Shown: positions 35,505 to 45,700 of the stretch, in pieces
Layout: each line of letters begins with the position of its first letter
Position numbering within the stretch: the first letter of the stretch is position 1
From: Pseudoxanthomonas sp. JBR18
Lineage (GTDB): Bacteria > Pseudomonadota > Gammaproteobacteria > Xanthomonadales > Xanthomonadaceae
DNA length: 64,000 nucleotides
Direction of reading: 5' to 3'
NCBI RefSeq assembly: GCF_028198165.1
Contig: NZ_CP116339.1
Location: 682,001 to 746,000, forward strand
Translations under genes and position numbers: made by a program
Notes under the pieces: model-generated
Told to the model about the DNA's origin: nothing
The model's database searches: none
Seen by the model: the letters and a program-made list of their open reading frames with translations, nothing else

Positions 35505-36263
35505 ATGCCCCACCGCCTCGTGCCTGCGCTGCTGCTGGCGATGATCGCCCCCCTGCCCGCCCTGGCCCAGACGGCCGCCGTGACCTCCAGCGTTCCCGCC
35601 GTGGGCGGCGGCAACGACACCGGCTGGGCCGGCACGGGCGAGCTGGGCTTTTCGATGTCGCGCGGCAACACCGAGAACGATTCGTTCGTGGGCAAGCTCA
35701 ACTTCGCCTACAGCAGCTCTCAGTGGAAGCACTCCTTCGGCGCCAGCACCCAGTACGCCAAGGACGACGGCGAGGAAACCGCGCGCCGCTACGAGTTGTT
35801 CGACACCAGCGGCTTCCGCGTCTCCGACCGCAGCTACATCTGGGGCTCGGTGCGCAACGAGCGCGATCACTACACCAGCTACGAGTACCAGTGGTCGACC
35901 GCCATCGGTTATGGCTACGAGGCCATCAAGACCGACAAGCAGCACCTGACCCTGGAAGCCGGCCCGGGTTACCGCTGGTCCAAGGACCAGGGCGTGCAGG
36001 TTCACCATAACGAGGCCATCGCCCGCGGCCTGGCCGACTACAGCCTGCAACTCACGCCGACCACCTCGCTGGTGGACACCTTCCTGGTCGAGTCGGGCAG
36101 CGACAACACCTTCCTCAAGAATCTGTTTGGTCTGCAGGTGGCGATGACCGAGAAGCTCGCCCTCAAGGCCGGACTGGAAACCCGCCACAACACCGAAGTG
36201 GACGAAGGCACCAAGAAGACCGACAACCTCACCACGGTCAACATCGTCTACAACTTCAAGTAA
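35505..36263 (+). CDS. DUF481 outer-membrane protein (YdiY-like)
   Basis: 252 aa beginning MPHRLVPALLLAM with AAGGAG nine bases upstream and a signal peptide ending ALAQ. The mature chain is a string of amphipathic beta strands ending in LTTVNIVYNFK with a terminal aromatic-Lys, as in DUF481 beta-barrels related to E. coli YdiY. These are induced by salt or acid, but their function is unknown. The start at 35505 is chosen over 35460 by the ribosome site and signal peptide. Confidence 0.88.
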   Translation: MPHRLVPALLLAMIAPLPALAQTAAVTSSVPAVGGGNDTGWAGTGELGFSMSRGNTENDSFVGKLNFAYSSSQWKHSFGASTQYAKDDGEETARRYELFDTSGFRVSDRSYIWGSVRNERDHYTSYEYQWSTAIGYGYEAIKTDKQHLTLEAGPGYRWSKDQGVQVHHNEAIARGLADYSLQLTPTTSLVDTFLVESGSDNTFLKNLFGLQVAMTEKLALKAGLETRHNTEVDEGTKKTDNLTTVNIVYNFK

Positions 36264-36283
36264 GCCGCGCTAAGCGCGATCGG

Positions 36284-36320
36284 GAAGGCCGGCCGGGCAA
36301 CCGCGCCGGCCTTCTTTTTT
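36284..36320 (+). terminator. Rho-independent terminator after DUF481 gene
   Basis: GAAGGCCGG (36284-36292) pairs with CCGGCCTTC (36306-36314), followed by a T-run to 36320. It ends the DUF481 transcript just before the convergent methyltransferase gene. Confidence 0.9.
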
Positions 36321-36341
36321 CCAGGTCCCATGGATCTCGGG

Positions 36342-36806
36342 CTAGAGCCAGCGACGCACGCGCTGGCGATACGCGGTGTAGGCCTCGCCGAAGCGCGCCT
36401 GCAGCGCACGCTCCTCCGGCACGATCTGCAGCCAGGTCAGCCACAGGACCTGCACCAGCAGCGCGGGCACCACCAGTCCGGTGCGCAGCCCGACGCCCCA
36501 GCCGGCCAGCACCAGCACCTGGCCCACGTACATCGGATTGCGGCTGCGTGCGTGCAGCCCCGTGGTGACCAGCGCACGGGCCGACTGCGGACGCATGGGA
36601 TTGACCGTGGTCGCCGCGCGCCGGAAGCGGCGCTTGGGCGCCACATTCCAGTACCCCCCCCCCAGTGCGATCGCCGCCCCGATCCAAGGCGCGCCCGACC
36701 ACGCGCTGGTCCAGTCCGGCCAGCGGCGAGCGGCCCACCACAGCCCGATGCCCAGCAACCCAAGCAGCACCGGGGGTGGCAACCGGGTTTCCAGCGCACG
36801 CGGCAT
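36342..36806 (-). CDS. Small ICMT/PEMT-type membrane methyltransferase
   Basis: 154 aa membrane protein with three hydrophobic segments and the family motif GLHARSRNPMYVGQ, ending EERALQARFGEAYTAYRQRVRRWL. It belongs to the same family as the 31316-31849 protein and has a near-identical C-terminal pattern. It follows hemC by 21 bp on the same strand, so it is probably co-transcribed. The substrate is unknown. Confidence 0.82.
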   Translation of the reverse strand: MPRALETRLPPPVLLGLLGIGLWWAARRWPDWTSAWSGAPWIGAAIALGGGYWNVAPKRRFRRAATTVNPMRPQSARALVTTGLHARSRNPMYVGQVLVLAGWGVGLRTGLVVPALLVQVLWLTWLQIVPEERALQARFGEAYTAYRQRVRRWL

Positions 36807-36827
36807 CGTGACGGCGCGCCGGGACGC

Positions 36828-37748
36828 TCAGGCGTCCAGTTCGGCCAACAGCGCGTCGGCGCCGTTGGCCAGCAGCGCCTGGGCGACCTGATGGCCCAGA
36901 TTCTCAGGCGACAGATCGCCCGAACTCGCTTCGGCCTTGACCAGCAGGCCGTGCGTGGCCGAACCAACCAGTCCGCGCAGCGTCATGCCGTCCACACCTT
37001 CTTCGGCGAACGCGCCCACCGGCACGTGGCAGCTGCCGTGCAGGGCGCGGTTCATGGCGCGCTCGGCTTCCACGCAGCGCCGGGTCGGGACATGGTCCAG
37101 TGCGGCGAACAGCGCCAGCACCTGCGGCGCATCGCTGCGGCATTCCACTGCGATCGCGCCCTGCGCTGGCGCCGGCAGCCACGCGGGCGCCGCCAGGCGC
37201 GCGGCGATGCGCGCTTCCAGGCTCAACCGTTGCAAGCCGGCGCAAGCCAGGATGATGGCGTCGTACTCCCCGGCATCGAGCTTGGCCAGGCGGGTATTGA
37301 TGTTGCCGCGCAGGTCGGTCAACTGCAGGTCCGGACGCAGCGCCCGCAGCTGCGCCTGGCGACGCAACGAGGAGGTGCCCACGCGCGCACCGTGCGGCAG
37401 CGCGTCCAGCCGGCGGTAGGCGTTGGAGACGAAGGCATCGGCCGGATCGGCACGCGGCAGGATCGCCGGCAGCGCGAAGGGCCCGTCCAGCTCCATCGGC
37501 ACATCCTTGAGCGAATGCACGGCGCAATCGGCACGGCCGTCGAGCATGGCCAGCTCCAGCTCCTTGAGGAACAGACCCTTGCCGCCGATGGCGGCCAACG
37601 ACCGGTCCAGCACCTCGTCGCCGCGCGTGCTCATGGGCACCAGTTCGACGGCCAGACCAGGATGGGCCAGGCGTAATTGTTCGGCGACGTATTCGCTCTG
37701 CCACAGGGCGAGCGCGCTCTTTCGGGTGGCGATGCGCAGCGATCTCAT
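36828..37748 (-). CDS. hemC: Porphobilinogen deaminase (hydroxymethylbilane synthase)
   Basis: HemC joins four porphobilinogens into hydroxymethylbilane, the precursor of heme and siroheme. The protein is 306 aa from [11 protein letters not shown]. Motifs: SLKDVP near 79-84, [13 protein letters not shown], and the dipyrromethane-cofactor cysteine C240 in [10 protein letters not shown]. The upstream ATG at 37793 adds a non-conserved tail and is rejected. It lies next to the LytTR regulator/kinase pair, the same order as algZ-algR-hemC in Pseudomonas and Xanthomonas. Confidence 0.96.
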   Translation of the reverse strand: MRSLRIATRKSALALWQSEYVAEQLRLAHPGLAVELVPMSTRGDEVLDRSLAAIGGKGLFLKELELAMLDGRADCAVHSLKDVPMELDGPFALPAILPRADPADAFVSNAYRRLDALPHGARVGTSSLRRQAQLRALRPDLQLTDLRGNINTRLAKLDAGEYDAIILACAGLQRLSLEARIAARLAAPAWLPAPAQGAIAVECRSDAPQVLALFAALDHVPTRRCVEAERAMNRALHGSCHVPVGAFAEEGVDGMTLRGLVGSATHGLLVKAEASSGDLSPENLGHQVAQALLANGADALLAELDA

Positions 37749-37808
37749 CGGCGCATTATCGCCGCAACGCGAGGCTGCCAGGGGGGCCATCACTCATGCC
37801 GGGCGCCG

Positions 37809-38543
37809 CTAGAGCGTCTTGACGGTCTCGCGCAAGGCCGGCACACAGCGCCGGCTGACTTCCAGCGGTGCCGGCGCGTGGCGCAGGACGGCCTGCACCT
37901 TGCCATCGTCGACCCGACGCAGCTCCATCAGTTCGTGCCGCGCCACCAGGCAGTTACGGTGGATGCGCACGAAGCGACTGGCGAATTCCTCCTCCAGCGA
38001 TTTGAGCGATTCCTCGATCAAATCCTCGCCGCGGGCGTGATGCACCACCACGTACTTTTCCTCGGCCTGCAGATAGTGGATCTCGTCCAGCGGGATCAGG
38101 CGCAGGCTGCCACGCAAGCGCGCGCACAGATGCGTGCGCGCCTGTTGGCTGGTGGGGGCGGGCGTGGACGCGCGGCCAGCCAGGAAGGTGCGGGCGCGCT
38201 CCAGCGCCGAGGCCAGGCGTTCGGCACGCACCGGCTTCATTAGGTAGTCGATGGCCGCGGCTTCGAACGCCGACAGCGCATGCGCGTCGTAGGCCGTGCA
38301 GAACACCACCGCCGGGCGCGGATCGAACGCGGCCAGATGCCGCGCCGCCTCCAGGCCATCCACGCCGGGCATGGAGATGTCCAGCAGCACCACATCCGGA
38401 CGATGCTCGGCGCAGGCCTGCAGCGCGGCCAGGCCATCGCCGGCCTCGGCCACGATGGTCACATCGGGCTGACCCGCCAGCAGGCTACGCAGGCGCTCAC
38501 GCGCCAGGGGCTCGTCGTCGGCGACCACCACGGTCAGGGGCAT
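37809..38543 (-). CDS. LytTR-type response regulator (AlgR-like)
   Basis: 244 aa. The receiver domain (1-120) has the acidic pair DDE at 9-11, phospho-acceptor D55 in LLDISMPG and the KPVRAERL lysine. The C-terminal LytTR DNA-binding domain spans about 140-240. In relatives, AlgR controls exopolysaccharide, pili and virulence. The start at 38543 is 7 bp after the kinase stop. Genes of the kinase, regulator and hemC run in order on the minus strand. Confidence 0.92.
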   Translation of the reverse strand: MPLTVVVADDEPLARERLRSLLAGQPDVTIVAEAGDGLAALQACAEHRPDVVLLDISMPGVDGLEAARHLAAFDPRPAVVFCTAYDAHALSAFEAAAIDYLMKPVRAERLASALERARTFLAGRASTPAPTSQQARTHLCARLRGSLRLIPLDEIHYLQAEEKYVVVHHARGEDLIEESLKSLEEEFASRFVRIHRNCLVARHELMELRRVDDGKVQAVLRHAPAPLEVSRRCVPALRETVKTL

Positions 38544-38550
38544 GCGCACC

Positions 38551-39603
38551 TCAGGCCAGGGGAATGGCGAGTTCGCAGGCATAGTAGCCCTGCGCCCAGA
38601 GCCCCGTCACCTGCGCACCGGCACCGAAGCGATAAGACAGGCGATGGGCGATGCTGCGCTGCGCGTGGCCAGCGCCGCGCCCCACCGCCAACGCGGGCGC
38701 AGCGGCGGGATCCGGTGCCGGGTTGCGGACCACGATACGCAGCATGCGGCCCTCCACCCGCAGCGCGATCTCGATCAAGCCACCGGCCGGCAAGCGCGAA
38801 ATCCCGTGCAATACCGCGTTTTCCACCATGGGCTGCAGGACCAGACGCGGCAGCACCAAGTCCCAGGGCAGCGGCTCGGGTCGTTCCCAGGACACGCTCA
38901 GGCGTTCCCCAAGCCGCAGCGACTCGATCGACAAATAGCGCTCGGCCAGCTCGACCTCCTGGGCCAGGGTCGAGTTGTCCTCGCCCGCGCCGAGCGCGGC
39001 GCGGAACAGGTCGGACAGATCGAGCACCGCGCGCTCGGCCACCTGCGGCGCGCTATGCAGCAGGCTGGCGATGAGGTTCATGCTGTTGAACAGAAAGTGT
39101 GGGCGGATGCGTGCCTGCAGCGCATCGGCCTCGGCCCGGGCGCTGGCCGAGAGCTGCGCCGCCCAGCGGTCGCTGACGTAAAAGTAGCGCAGCGCCAGCG
39201 CGGTGATCAGCATGACGACCGCCGCACTGCCCAGCGTAAAGCGCCAGAAGCCCACGGCGCGCGCACCGATCTGCGCTCCGGTTGCGGTATACAGCGTGTA
39301 GAGCGCACAGGCCGAGAACATCGCCACAGCCCCGGCCACCAGCACCGCCGCCACGGCTCCAAGCCCCTGCGGCAGGCGCGACAGATGCGAGCGCAGCACG
39401 CACAGTAAGGCGGTGACCGCGATGGCCTGCCACAGCGCAAAGGCGCTGGCCGAAAGAAAATGCTCCAGCGTCCAATGGGGCGCGCCATCAGGCGACAGCC
39501 CCAACAGCACGATCACCAGTTCGGCCAGGCCCAGCATCACCATCAACCGCGGCAACGTGCACAGCTGCGGCAACCAGTCCTGCCCAGGCTCGGACGCGTC
39601 CAT
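38551..39603 (-). CDS. LytS/AlgZ-family sensor histidine kinase
   Basis: 350 aa with four hydrophobic segments (about residues 20-36, 50-70, 80-107, 122-143), then a His_kinase domain with H169 in RPHFLFNSMNL. The ATP-binding lobe has PMVENAVLHGI (N-box). The usual glycine-rich G-box is altered to GRGAGHAQRSIAHRL, as if ATP binding were weakened, which is also noted for AlgZ/FimS kinases. It is paired with the LytTR regulator downstream. Confidence 0.9.
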   Translation of the reverse strand: MDASEPGQDWLPQLCTLPRLMVMLGLAELVIVLLGLSPDGAPHWTLEHFLSASAFALWQAIAVTALLCVLRSHLSRLPQGLGAVAAVLVAGAVAMFSACALYTLYTATGAQIGARAVGFWRFTLGSAAVVMLITALALRYFYVSDRWAAQLSASARAEADALQARIRPHFLFNSMNLIASLLHSAPQVAERAVLDLSDLFRAALGAGEDNSTLAQEVELAERYLSIESLRLGERLSVSWERPEPLPWDLVLPRLVLQPMVENAVLHGISRLPAGGLIEIALRVEGRMLRIVVRNPAPDPAAAPALAVGRGAGHAQRSIAHRLSYRFGAGAQVTGLWAQGYYACELAIPLA

Positions 39604-39606
39604 GCC

Positions 39607-40275
39607 TCAGCCCAGGCGCTGGGACATCCAGTCGCCGAGGTCACGGATCTCCTCGGCGCAGACCGAATGGGCCATCGGATAGCTGTGCCAGTCCACGGCG
39701 AACCCTGCGCCCTGCAGCGCCTGTGCGCTGCGGTGTCCGAACGCCTGCATCACCACCGGGTCCGCACTACCGTGCCCCATGAAGATTGGCTGGGCCTTGG
39801 CGGCTTCGGCCGCGAATCCAGCCAACTGGTCGGCGCCCGGCAGATAGGTGGACAATGCAATCAAGCCGGCCAGCGGCACACGGCGGCGCACGCCGGCGGC
39901 CAGGGTGATCGCCCCGCCCTGCGAGAAGCCCGCCAGCAGCACGTGGTCGGGCCCGATGCCGCGCTCGGCCTCGCGCGCCAGCAATGCCTCGACCTGGACG
40001 ATGGATTCGTCCACGCCCGCCGCATCGGCCCGGTTGGCGAAGTCCATGCCAGCGATGTCGTACCAGGCGCGCATCGGCAAGCCATTGTTGATGGTGATCG
40101 GCCTCACCGGCGCATGCGGGAACACGAAGCGCAGCGCAGGCCAGCCAGGCCGCACCAGTTCGGGCACGATCGGGGCGAAGTCGTTGCCGTCGGCACCCAG
40201 GCCATGCAGCCACAACACGGTCCAGGTGGGATGGGCGCCGGTTTCCAGTTCGACGGCGTCGAGCAGCTCGGGCAT
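39607..40275 (-). CDS. Carboxylesterase/phospholipase-type alpha/beta hydrolase
   Basis: 222 aa carboxylesterase of the YpfH/EstB group. The oxyanion segment LWLHGLGADGNDF occurs at 21-33, the nucleophile S118 in AGFSQGG, and the late Asp/His (GSADPVV, SYPMAHSV) complete the triad. The start at MPELLDAVELETG is chosen because the longer frame overlaps rubredoxin. There is no signal peptide, so it is cytoplasmic. It follows the rubredoxin gene by 44 bp. Confidence 0.9.
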   Translation of the reverse strand: MPELLDAVELETGAHPTWTVLWLHGLGADGNDFAPIVPELVRPGWPALRFVFPHAPVRPITINNGLPMRAWYDIAGMDFANRADAAGVDESIVQVEALLAREAERGIGPDHVLLAGFSQGGAITLAAGVRRRVPLAGLIALSTYLPGADQLAGFAAEAAKAQPIFMGHGSADPVVMQAFGHRSAQALQGAGFAVDWHSYPMAHSVCAEEIRDLGDWMSQRLG

Positions 40276-40319
40276 GGTGTCCTCGGAGGTGTCGGGGAAA
40301 GGGGGACCAGCGCGCCGGC

Positions 40320-40511
40320 TCAGTCCATCTCCACCATTTCGAAATCGTCCTTGGTCACACCGCAATCCGGGCATGTCCAGGTGTCGGGAATGTCGTCCCA
40401 GCGCGTGCCGGGTGCGATGCCTTCCTCGGGAAGGCCATCGGCTTCGCGATAGATGAAGCCGCAGACCACGCACATCCAGTTGCGATAGGTGGTGTCGTCG
40501 GGTTCGCTCAT
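40320..40511 (-). CDS. Rubredoxin
   Basis: 63 aa one-iron electron-transfer protein. C14-V-V-C17 and C47-P-D-C50 provide the Fe ligands, with [14 protein letters not shown] between them. It starts at the ATG at 40511 and is divergent from thiE by 64 bp, the gene order seen in other xanthomonads. Confidence 0.93.
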   Translation of the reverse strand: MSEPDDTTYRNWMCVVCGFIYREADGLPEEGIAPGTRWDDIPDTWTCPDCGVTKDDFEMVEMD

Positions 40512-40575
40512 CGGATAATCGCAGGACCTGGGCGCTCCATTGTCACACAGCCGCGCCCGCACCCCGGAAGCCGCC

Positions 40576-41196
40576 ATGCCCTCCTCCGCCCCCCGTGGCC
40601 TGTACCTGATCACGCCCGACCTGGACGACACCACCCTGCTGACGCGCGTCCAGTCGCTGCTGGACAGCGGCGCTGTCACCTGGCTGCAGTACCGCAACAA
40701 GACAGCGGACACCGCCCAGCGCCAGCGCCAAGCGAACACGCTCCTGCCGCTGTGCCAGGCCGCCGGCGTCCCGCTGATCATCAACGACGATCCCGACCTG
40801 GCGCGGGCCATCGGCGCCGCCGGGCTGCATCGCGAGGACCTGGACACCCCGCTAGCCGACCTGCGTGACGCCCTAGGGCCGCAGGCGGTGCTCGGTGCCT
40901 CTTGCTACGACCAGCCCGAGCTGGCCGAGGCGGCGGTGCGCGAAGGCGCCAGCTACGTGAGCTTCGGTGCGTTCTTCGCCAGCCGCAGCAAACCGACCAC
41001 GCACCGCGCTACACCCGCGGTCTTCGCCGCAACGCGTGATATGGGCGTCCCGCGCGTGGCCATCGGCGGGCTGACGCCAGACAACGCTGGGCCGGCCGTC
41101 GCGGCCGGCGCCGATCTTGTGGCCGCGATCGGCGGCGTCTTCAACGCACCGGACCCGGTGGCCACAGCGCGCGCGTTCCAGGCGCTGTTTGCCTAG
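40576..41196 (+). CDS. thiE: Thiamin-phosphate synthase
   Basis: ThiE couples the pyrimidine and thiazole units of thiamin. The 206 aa protein has the family's GLYLITPD start, [24 protein letters not shown], and [13 protein letters not shown] segments, and the phosphate loop AIGGLTPDN. The ATG at 40576 has GGAAG just upstream; the TTG at 40540 is too early. In other gammaproteobacteria hemL follows directly; here the two are separated by 5 kb. Confidence 0.93.
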   Translation: MPSSAPRGLYLITPDLDDTTLLTRVQSLLDSGAVTWLQYRNKTADTAQRQRQANTLLPLCQAAGVPLIINDDPDLARAIGAAGLHREDLDTPLADLRDALGPQAVLGASCYDQPELAEAAVREGASYVSFGAFFASRSKPTTHRATPAVFAATRDMGVPRVAIGGLTPDNAGPAVAAGADLVAAIGGVFNAPDPVATARAFQALFA

Positions 41197-41206
41197 AACG
41201 AACGTC

Positions 41207-41238
41207 GCCCGGCTTCAAGCCCTGCAGTGCCGGGCTTT
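41207..41238 (+). terminator. Hairpin after thiE
   Basis: GCCCGGC (41207-41213) pairs with GCCGGGC (41229-41235) across a 15 nt loop, followed by TTTC. A weak but well-placed terminator. Confidence 0.55.
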
Positions 41239-41299
41239 CACCTAGCGAGGCGCGACACATCGCCCCCTTGGCCGTGGGGACCTGGCATTAGGCAACGAA

Positions 41300-41324
41300 C
41301 ATCGGCCCCTGCCCCAGGCCGATG
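41300..41324 (-). terminator. Hairpin after the dipeptidase gene
   Basis: CATCGGCC (41300-41307) and GGCCGATG (41317-41324) are perfect inverted arms 11 bp beyond the dipeptidase stop, read on the minus strand. Confidence 0.6.
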
Positions 41325-41334
41325 CGCTACCGGC

Positions 41335-42594
41335 TTACTCCAGCGCCGCCTTCACCGCTTCCGGATCGGCCAGCGACTGCACCTTCTCGATCAGGCGTAC
41401 CGTGTTGCCACCCAGGATCGCGGAGACCTGCGCGTCGTTGTAGCCCGCGTCCAGCAACGCCTGCACCACCTTGGGCAGTGCCGTGATGTCTTCGTAACCG
41501 ACCACGCCGCCGCCGCCGTCCCAATCCGCGCCCAGACCGACGTGCTCCCAGCCGGCCACCTTGATGATATGCAGCAGGTGGCGCATGTAGTCGTCGAAGT
41601 TGGCCTTCTTGATGCCGTACTTCTCGTCCAGCGCGGCGATCTGGTCCATCGCCTGCTTGCGCGCGTCGGCATCGAGCCCGCGCCGACCGCCGAAGGACTG
41701 GTAGATCTTGCCCAGCTCGGCGCGATACGCCGGGGTGGCGCCGGTGTCGATGAGGTAGCCGCCCAGGGAGTTGACCTGAATCACGCCACCGTGCGCGGCC
41801 AGCACCTTCAGCCGCTTGTCGTCCAGGTTGCGCGGATGCGGGTAGACGTCCCAGGCGCCGCTGTGGGACAGAATGATCGGCGCCTTGGACAGGGCGATCA
41901 TCTGGTCGAACACCTCCGGCGAGGCATGCGAGTGGTCCAGGATGATGCCGAGCTTGTTCGCTTCCACGATCATCTGCCGACCCTTGTCGGTCAGGCCCTC
42001 GCGCGCGGTCACCGCGCCCGGCGCGGTGCCTGCCGAATCGGCGAAGTCGTTGTGGCTGCCATGCACCAGCGAGAGCATGCGCAGGCCGGCCTTGTAGTAA
42101 TAGCTCAGCAGGGTGGGATCGTGCGAGAGCGGATAGGCATTCTCCATGCTGATGTAGACCGACTTCTTGCCCTCGGCCTTGATCCGCGCCGCGTCGCCGG
42201 CCACGGTGGCCAATGCGAACTTGTCGGGGTTGGCCGCGACCATCTCGCGAATCTCGCCCAGGCGCTTGAGACCGAAGTCGCGCGCTCTGAGCTTGCCCAT
42301 TTCATCCAGCGGCCCCTGCCCGGTGTAGACCACCCAGAAGCCGCCATCCAAGCCGCCTTCGACCATGCGCGGATAATCGATCTGGCTGCCGTCTTCGGCG
42401 CGACTGTGCCGGTCGGTGATCTTCCAGCCCGGCTGCCCGAACAGCGCCGGCGTATCCAGGTGGGTGTCCAGATTGATCGCGGCGGCCTGCAACTGGCGCG
42501 CGTGCTCGCCCACCACCACCTCACCGGCCTGCGCCGCAGTGCCTGACAGGCCGGACAGCAGAACCGCGGCCAGGAGCGTCTTTGTCTTCATCAA
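41335..42594 (-). CDS. Exported membrane-type dipeptidase (peptidase M19)
   Basis: 419 aa with a signal peptide ending TAAQA, so periplasmic. M19 dipeptidases cleave dipeptides, often with D-residues or dehydro groups, using two zinc ions. Metal ligands are visible: H45-x-D47 in NLDTHLDTP, E in YISMENAYPL, H in LVHGSHND, LDHSH and LSHSG, and the late GLGADWDGG. It is downstream of an Oar-like TonB receptor, which may import its peptide substrates. A strong terminator ends 16 nt before its ATG, while its ribosome site (GAGG) lies just after the U-tract, so expression seems to depend on read-through. Confidence 0.93.
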   Translation of the reverse strand: MMKTKTLLAAVLLSGLSGTAAQAGEVVVGEHARQLQAAAINLDTHLDTPALFGQPGWKITDRHSRAEDGSQIDYPRMVEGGLDGGFWVVYTGQGPLDEMGKLRARDFGLKRLGEIREMVAANPDKFALATVAGDAARIKAEGKKSVYISMENAYPLSHDPTLLSYYYKAGLRMLSLVHGSHNDFADSAGTAPGAVTAREGLTDKGRQMIVEANKLGIILDHSHASPEVFDQMIALSKAPIILSHSGAWDVYPHPRNLDDKRLKVLAAHGGVIQVNSLGGYLIDTGATPAYRAELGKIYQSFGGRRGLDADARKQAMDQIAALDEKYGIKKANFDDYMRHLLHIIKVAGWEHVGLGADWDGGGGVVGYEDITALPKVVQALLDAGYNDAQVSAILGGNTVRLIEKVQSLADPEAVKAALE

Positions 42595-42610
42595 TGCTTG
42601 CCTCGTGCTG

Positions 42611-42641
42611 AAAAAAAGGGCGCCGCCGAAAGGCGACGCCC
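42611..42641 (-). terminator. Intrinsic terminator between TonB receptor and dipeptidase
   Basis: Read on the minus strand, GGGCGTCGCC pairs with GGCGGCGCCC (one U-G pair) around a TTTC loop and is followed by seven T (42617-42611). It ends the receptor transcript 66 bp after its stop and stands only 16 nt before the dipeptidase ATG. Confidence 0.92.
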
Positions 42642-42707
42642 CGCTGTGGGATTGCGGATATTTGATGCACTGCCACCCCGGAACTGCCCGCGTGGCGGCC
42701 TCACGAG

Positions 42708-45700
42708 TTACCAGTCGTAGTTCACACTCAGTCGTGCATAACGAGGCGGCTGATAGACCACGGGCTGGTTCCAGAGCGGATTGACGCTGCCGTCAGGCAG
42801 CTGCGAGAACGGATAAACGGTGCTTGCGGCGTCCTCGTTCGTGAGATTGAACACGTTGAGGTTGAAAGCAAGCTTTCCATCGGCAAAGTTCGGCTTGTAA
42901 GTCAGCCCCATATCAAGCTGGTTGATCCAGCCAAGCCGTCCATGTGACCCCGGAGGAGATGGCTCGCCTGTACCCGTTTCTGGGTTGTAGCAAAAGTGGT
43001 ATGTCCCGCCTGTAATGGAACTACTGCCATAACCGCTACTCGGATTTCGGGGATTTTCACCCGGCTGATAATTGTCCCCGTAATAGTTGCCCAGGCACGG
43101 GCGCGGACCACCGGAGATCATGCTCAGATTTGCAGAGATGCCCCATTCGGGCGTCATCTGGTAATAGCCATAGAGCTTGAACTGGTGGCGGTGATCATTG
43201 GACTGGTCGCCATTGATGTGTTCCATCAGCTGCGAATAGTCCCAGCTCTGCGTCGTCGACACGGCGGCCTGTCCCTGATAGCTGCCCAACGCACCACCAC
43301 TGCGATACAAGTCTGACCGCAGCTGCCCCTCAGTCGTGCCATAGCTATGCGACCAGACGTAGTTGAGCTTGGTGTACCACTTCCCGTCGAACGGTCGCTC
43401 CAGGTTGAACTCGATCGCTGAATAATTACGCTTAAGTTTTGGGAAGCCCGCAGCCTCGCGGGTCACGTCAACCTGATAGAACTGACCATCGGTGCCGATC
43501 ACACCCCAAGAGTTCGTTTCTCCGGGATTGATCAATGCTGCACCGGAGACCTGCGACCAGTCGATGGTGATGCCCTGGGCCGCAGCAGCCTCCACCAGTG
43601 CCCTGTTGTTGCTGTCGTAGTTCTGATCGTCGATACCAGCATTCAGGCGGCGATGCGTCCCACGCATGCCAAAAATCCAGCCGTTCTCCATCTCTTTGGT
43701 GAAGCCCAAGATGATTTCGTCCTGGTTTTCTCCCTCGATGTCATCTACCACCGCAGTGCGCACATCCGCGATATTTCCGAAACGTGAGTTGGCCGAGACA
43801 GGCGCGGCTAGCTGCGTCGCCAAGACCGGTGTGCCGTCAGCGTTGATACCACTGTATGTGTAATAGGTACTGGTCGAGATTGAGGGCGTGAAAAGTCCAA
43901 CTGGAGACAGAGGAAGCCCAAGGTAGTAACGCCCGACGTTGCCGAATACTTTGAGGCTTGAGTCACCGTGCACATCCCAGCTGAAGCCTAGCCGTGGCGC
44001 CCAGGCATTCTTTAAATTGATGTACGCCTGGCCGAAGGGTGTGTAGTTAGTGAACTCGTCGTTGCGCAATCCCAAGCTCAGCAGGACATTGTCAGTTACC
44101 TGCCACTTGTCTTCGATGTACCAAGCCTTCTGCTCGGCCTCGTACGAATAAAGGCTGGTATTGATGTTCTGGATGACGTAGTACCCCTCCGATCCGTAGG
44201 TCGGATCGGCCAGGCCAGGGCTAGGCACACCGGCGCTTCCGTCGGCGGCGGGATAATCATTCAGGCGGCCGTTGGTTTGAATTCCCAAAGGATCTCCAGT
44301 CTGCCCATAAGTCCACGAATATCCGGGCCCGGACAGCACGGACCCCACGTCAATTCCTTTGGATTTTTGGTTGTCGATACCGACGCTGACGGCGTGATCG
44401 CCCAGGCGCCACTCCAGATTGAGGCGCAGATTGGTTTTCTCGTAAGCACGGTCAGAGGCGCTCAGGGAGCCGACCAGCTGAGAATTTTGAATCGCCGATC
44501 CACCGTTGTATGCGGGATTTTGCAAACCAGGATCATTGATCAGCGGACCGTTTGCCGCGTCGTAATTGAACGGCGTCACCCGGTCAGGTGTGCGCATCTT
44601 GCCATACAGCGCCGTCACCGTAACGTTGTCGCCGAAGTAGCCCGTGTACTTACCCAGATTGAGTGTCGGACCGGTTTCCTGCTTCTGCTCGTTGGTGTTG
44701 TATGCCAGACGGGTCCGGTTGGCGTAGTCGTAGTTGTAGATGCGGCCACCAGTTTCGGACTTGTCGCCTGCGCTGGTGAATTCCAGTAAGTGGTCGTCGG
44801 TGATGTACCAGTCCAGCTTGGCGTACCAGCGCTTCTGGGTATAGTCGTAATCAGTTAGACCACCTACACCCACCCCGTTAGTTTGGCCGGTGGCCCCAGC
44901 GTCTCGGTTGCTCAGCATACGGATGCCGTCTGACTTGGCCTCTTCACCAGCCAGGAAAAAGAACAGTCGGTCCTTGATGATCGGGCCACCCACGTAGGCA
45001 CTATAGGTCGTGCGACTGGCTTCTTCCTTGCTAAGCGGCTGGTAGAGACCGCCTGCGGCGCGCGCGTAGCGATAAGCCGTGTTATCGACCGTGGAAGCCT
45101 GGCTATCAGGACGCCAGTAAGTGTCACGCTGACTGGCCTTGAGGCTATCGGGCTCCCAAATGACCGAAGCACCGAACTTCCAGTCGTTGGTACCGCGCTT
45201 GCCGACCTGGTTGATCACGCCGCCATTGGAGCGGCCGTACTGTGCGCCGTAGCCGCCGGTGAAGATTTCCTGCTGGTCGATGGCACCATAGGGCAGGGTC
45301 AGGCCGCCCAGGTTGTTGGAGGCTGTTGTGGTATTGAAACCGTTGAGGTAGTACGCATTCTCCGACGCTGCAGATCCACCGAAGCTCGGCAGTGAACCAC
45401 CCAGCGGACCGTTGTCGTAGCCGCCACTGTTGACCACCACGCCGGGCGCCAGCAGCGCGATGGCCTCGGCACTACGACCCAGCGGCAGCTGCTGGAGCTG
45501 CTCGGAGGTCACCACGGTGCGGGTGTCTACGCTGGAGACGTCGATTGGCGACATGCTCATGGCCGAGACCTTCACCGCGCCCAGATCGGTGGTTCCGGTC
45601 GCAGCGCTGGCGGCCGACAGGCCGACCTCGGTACCGGCACCGACCACGATCGAGACGTTCTCGCGCGAGTCGACCGTCTGCCCGTCGTGCATCAATGTGA

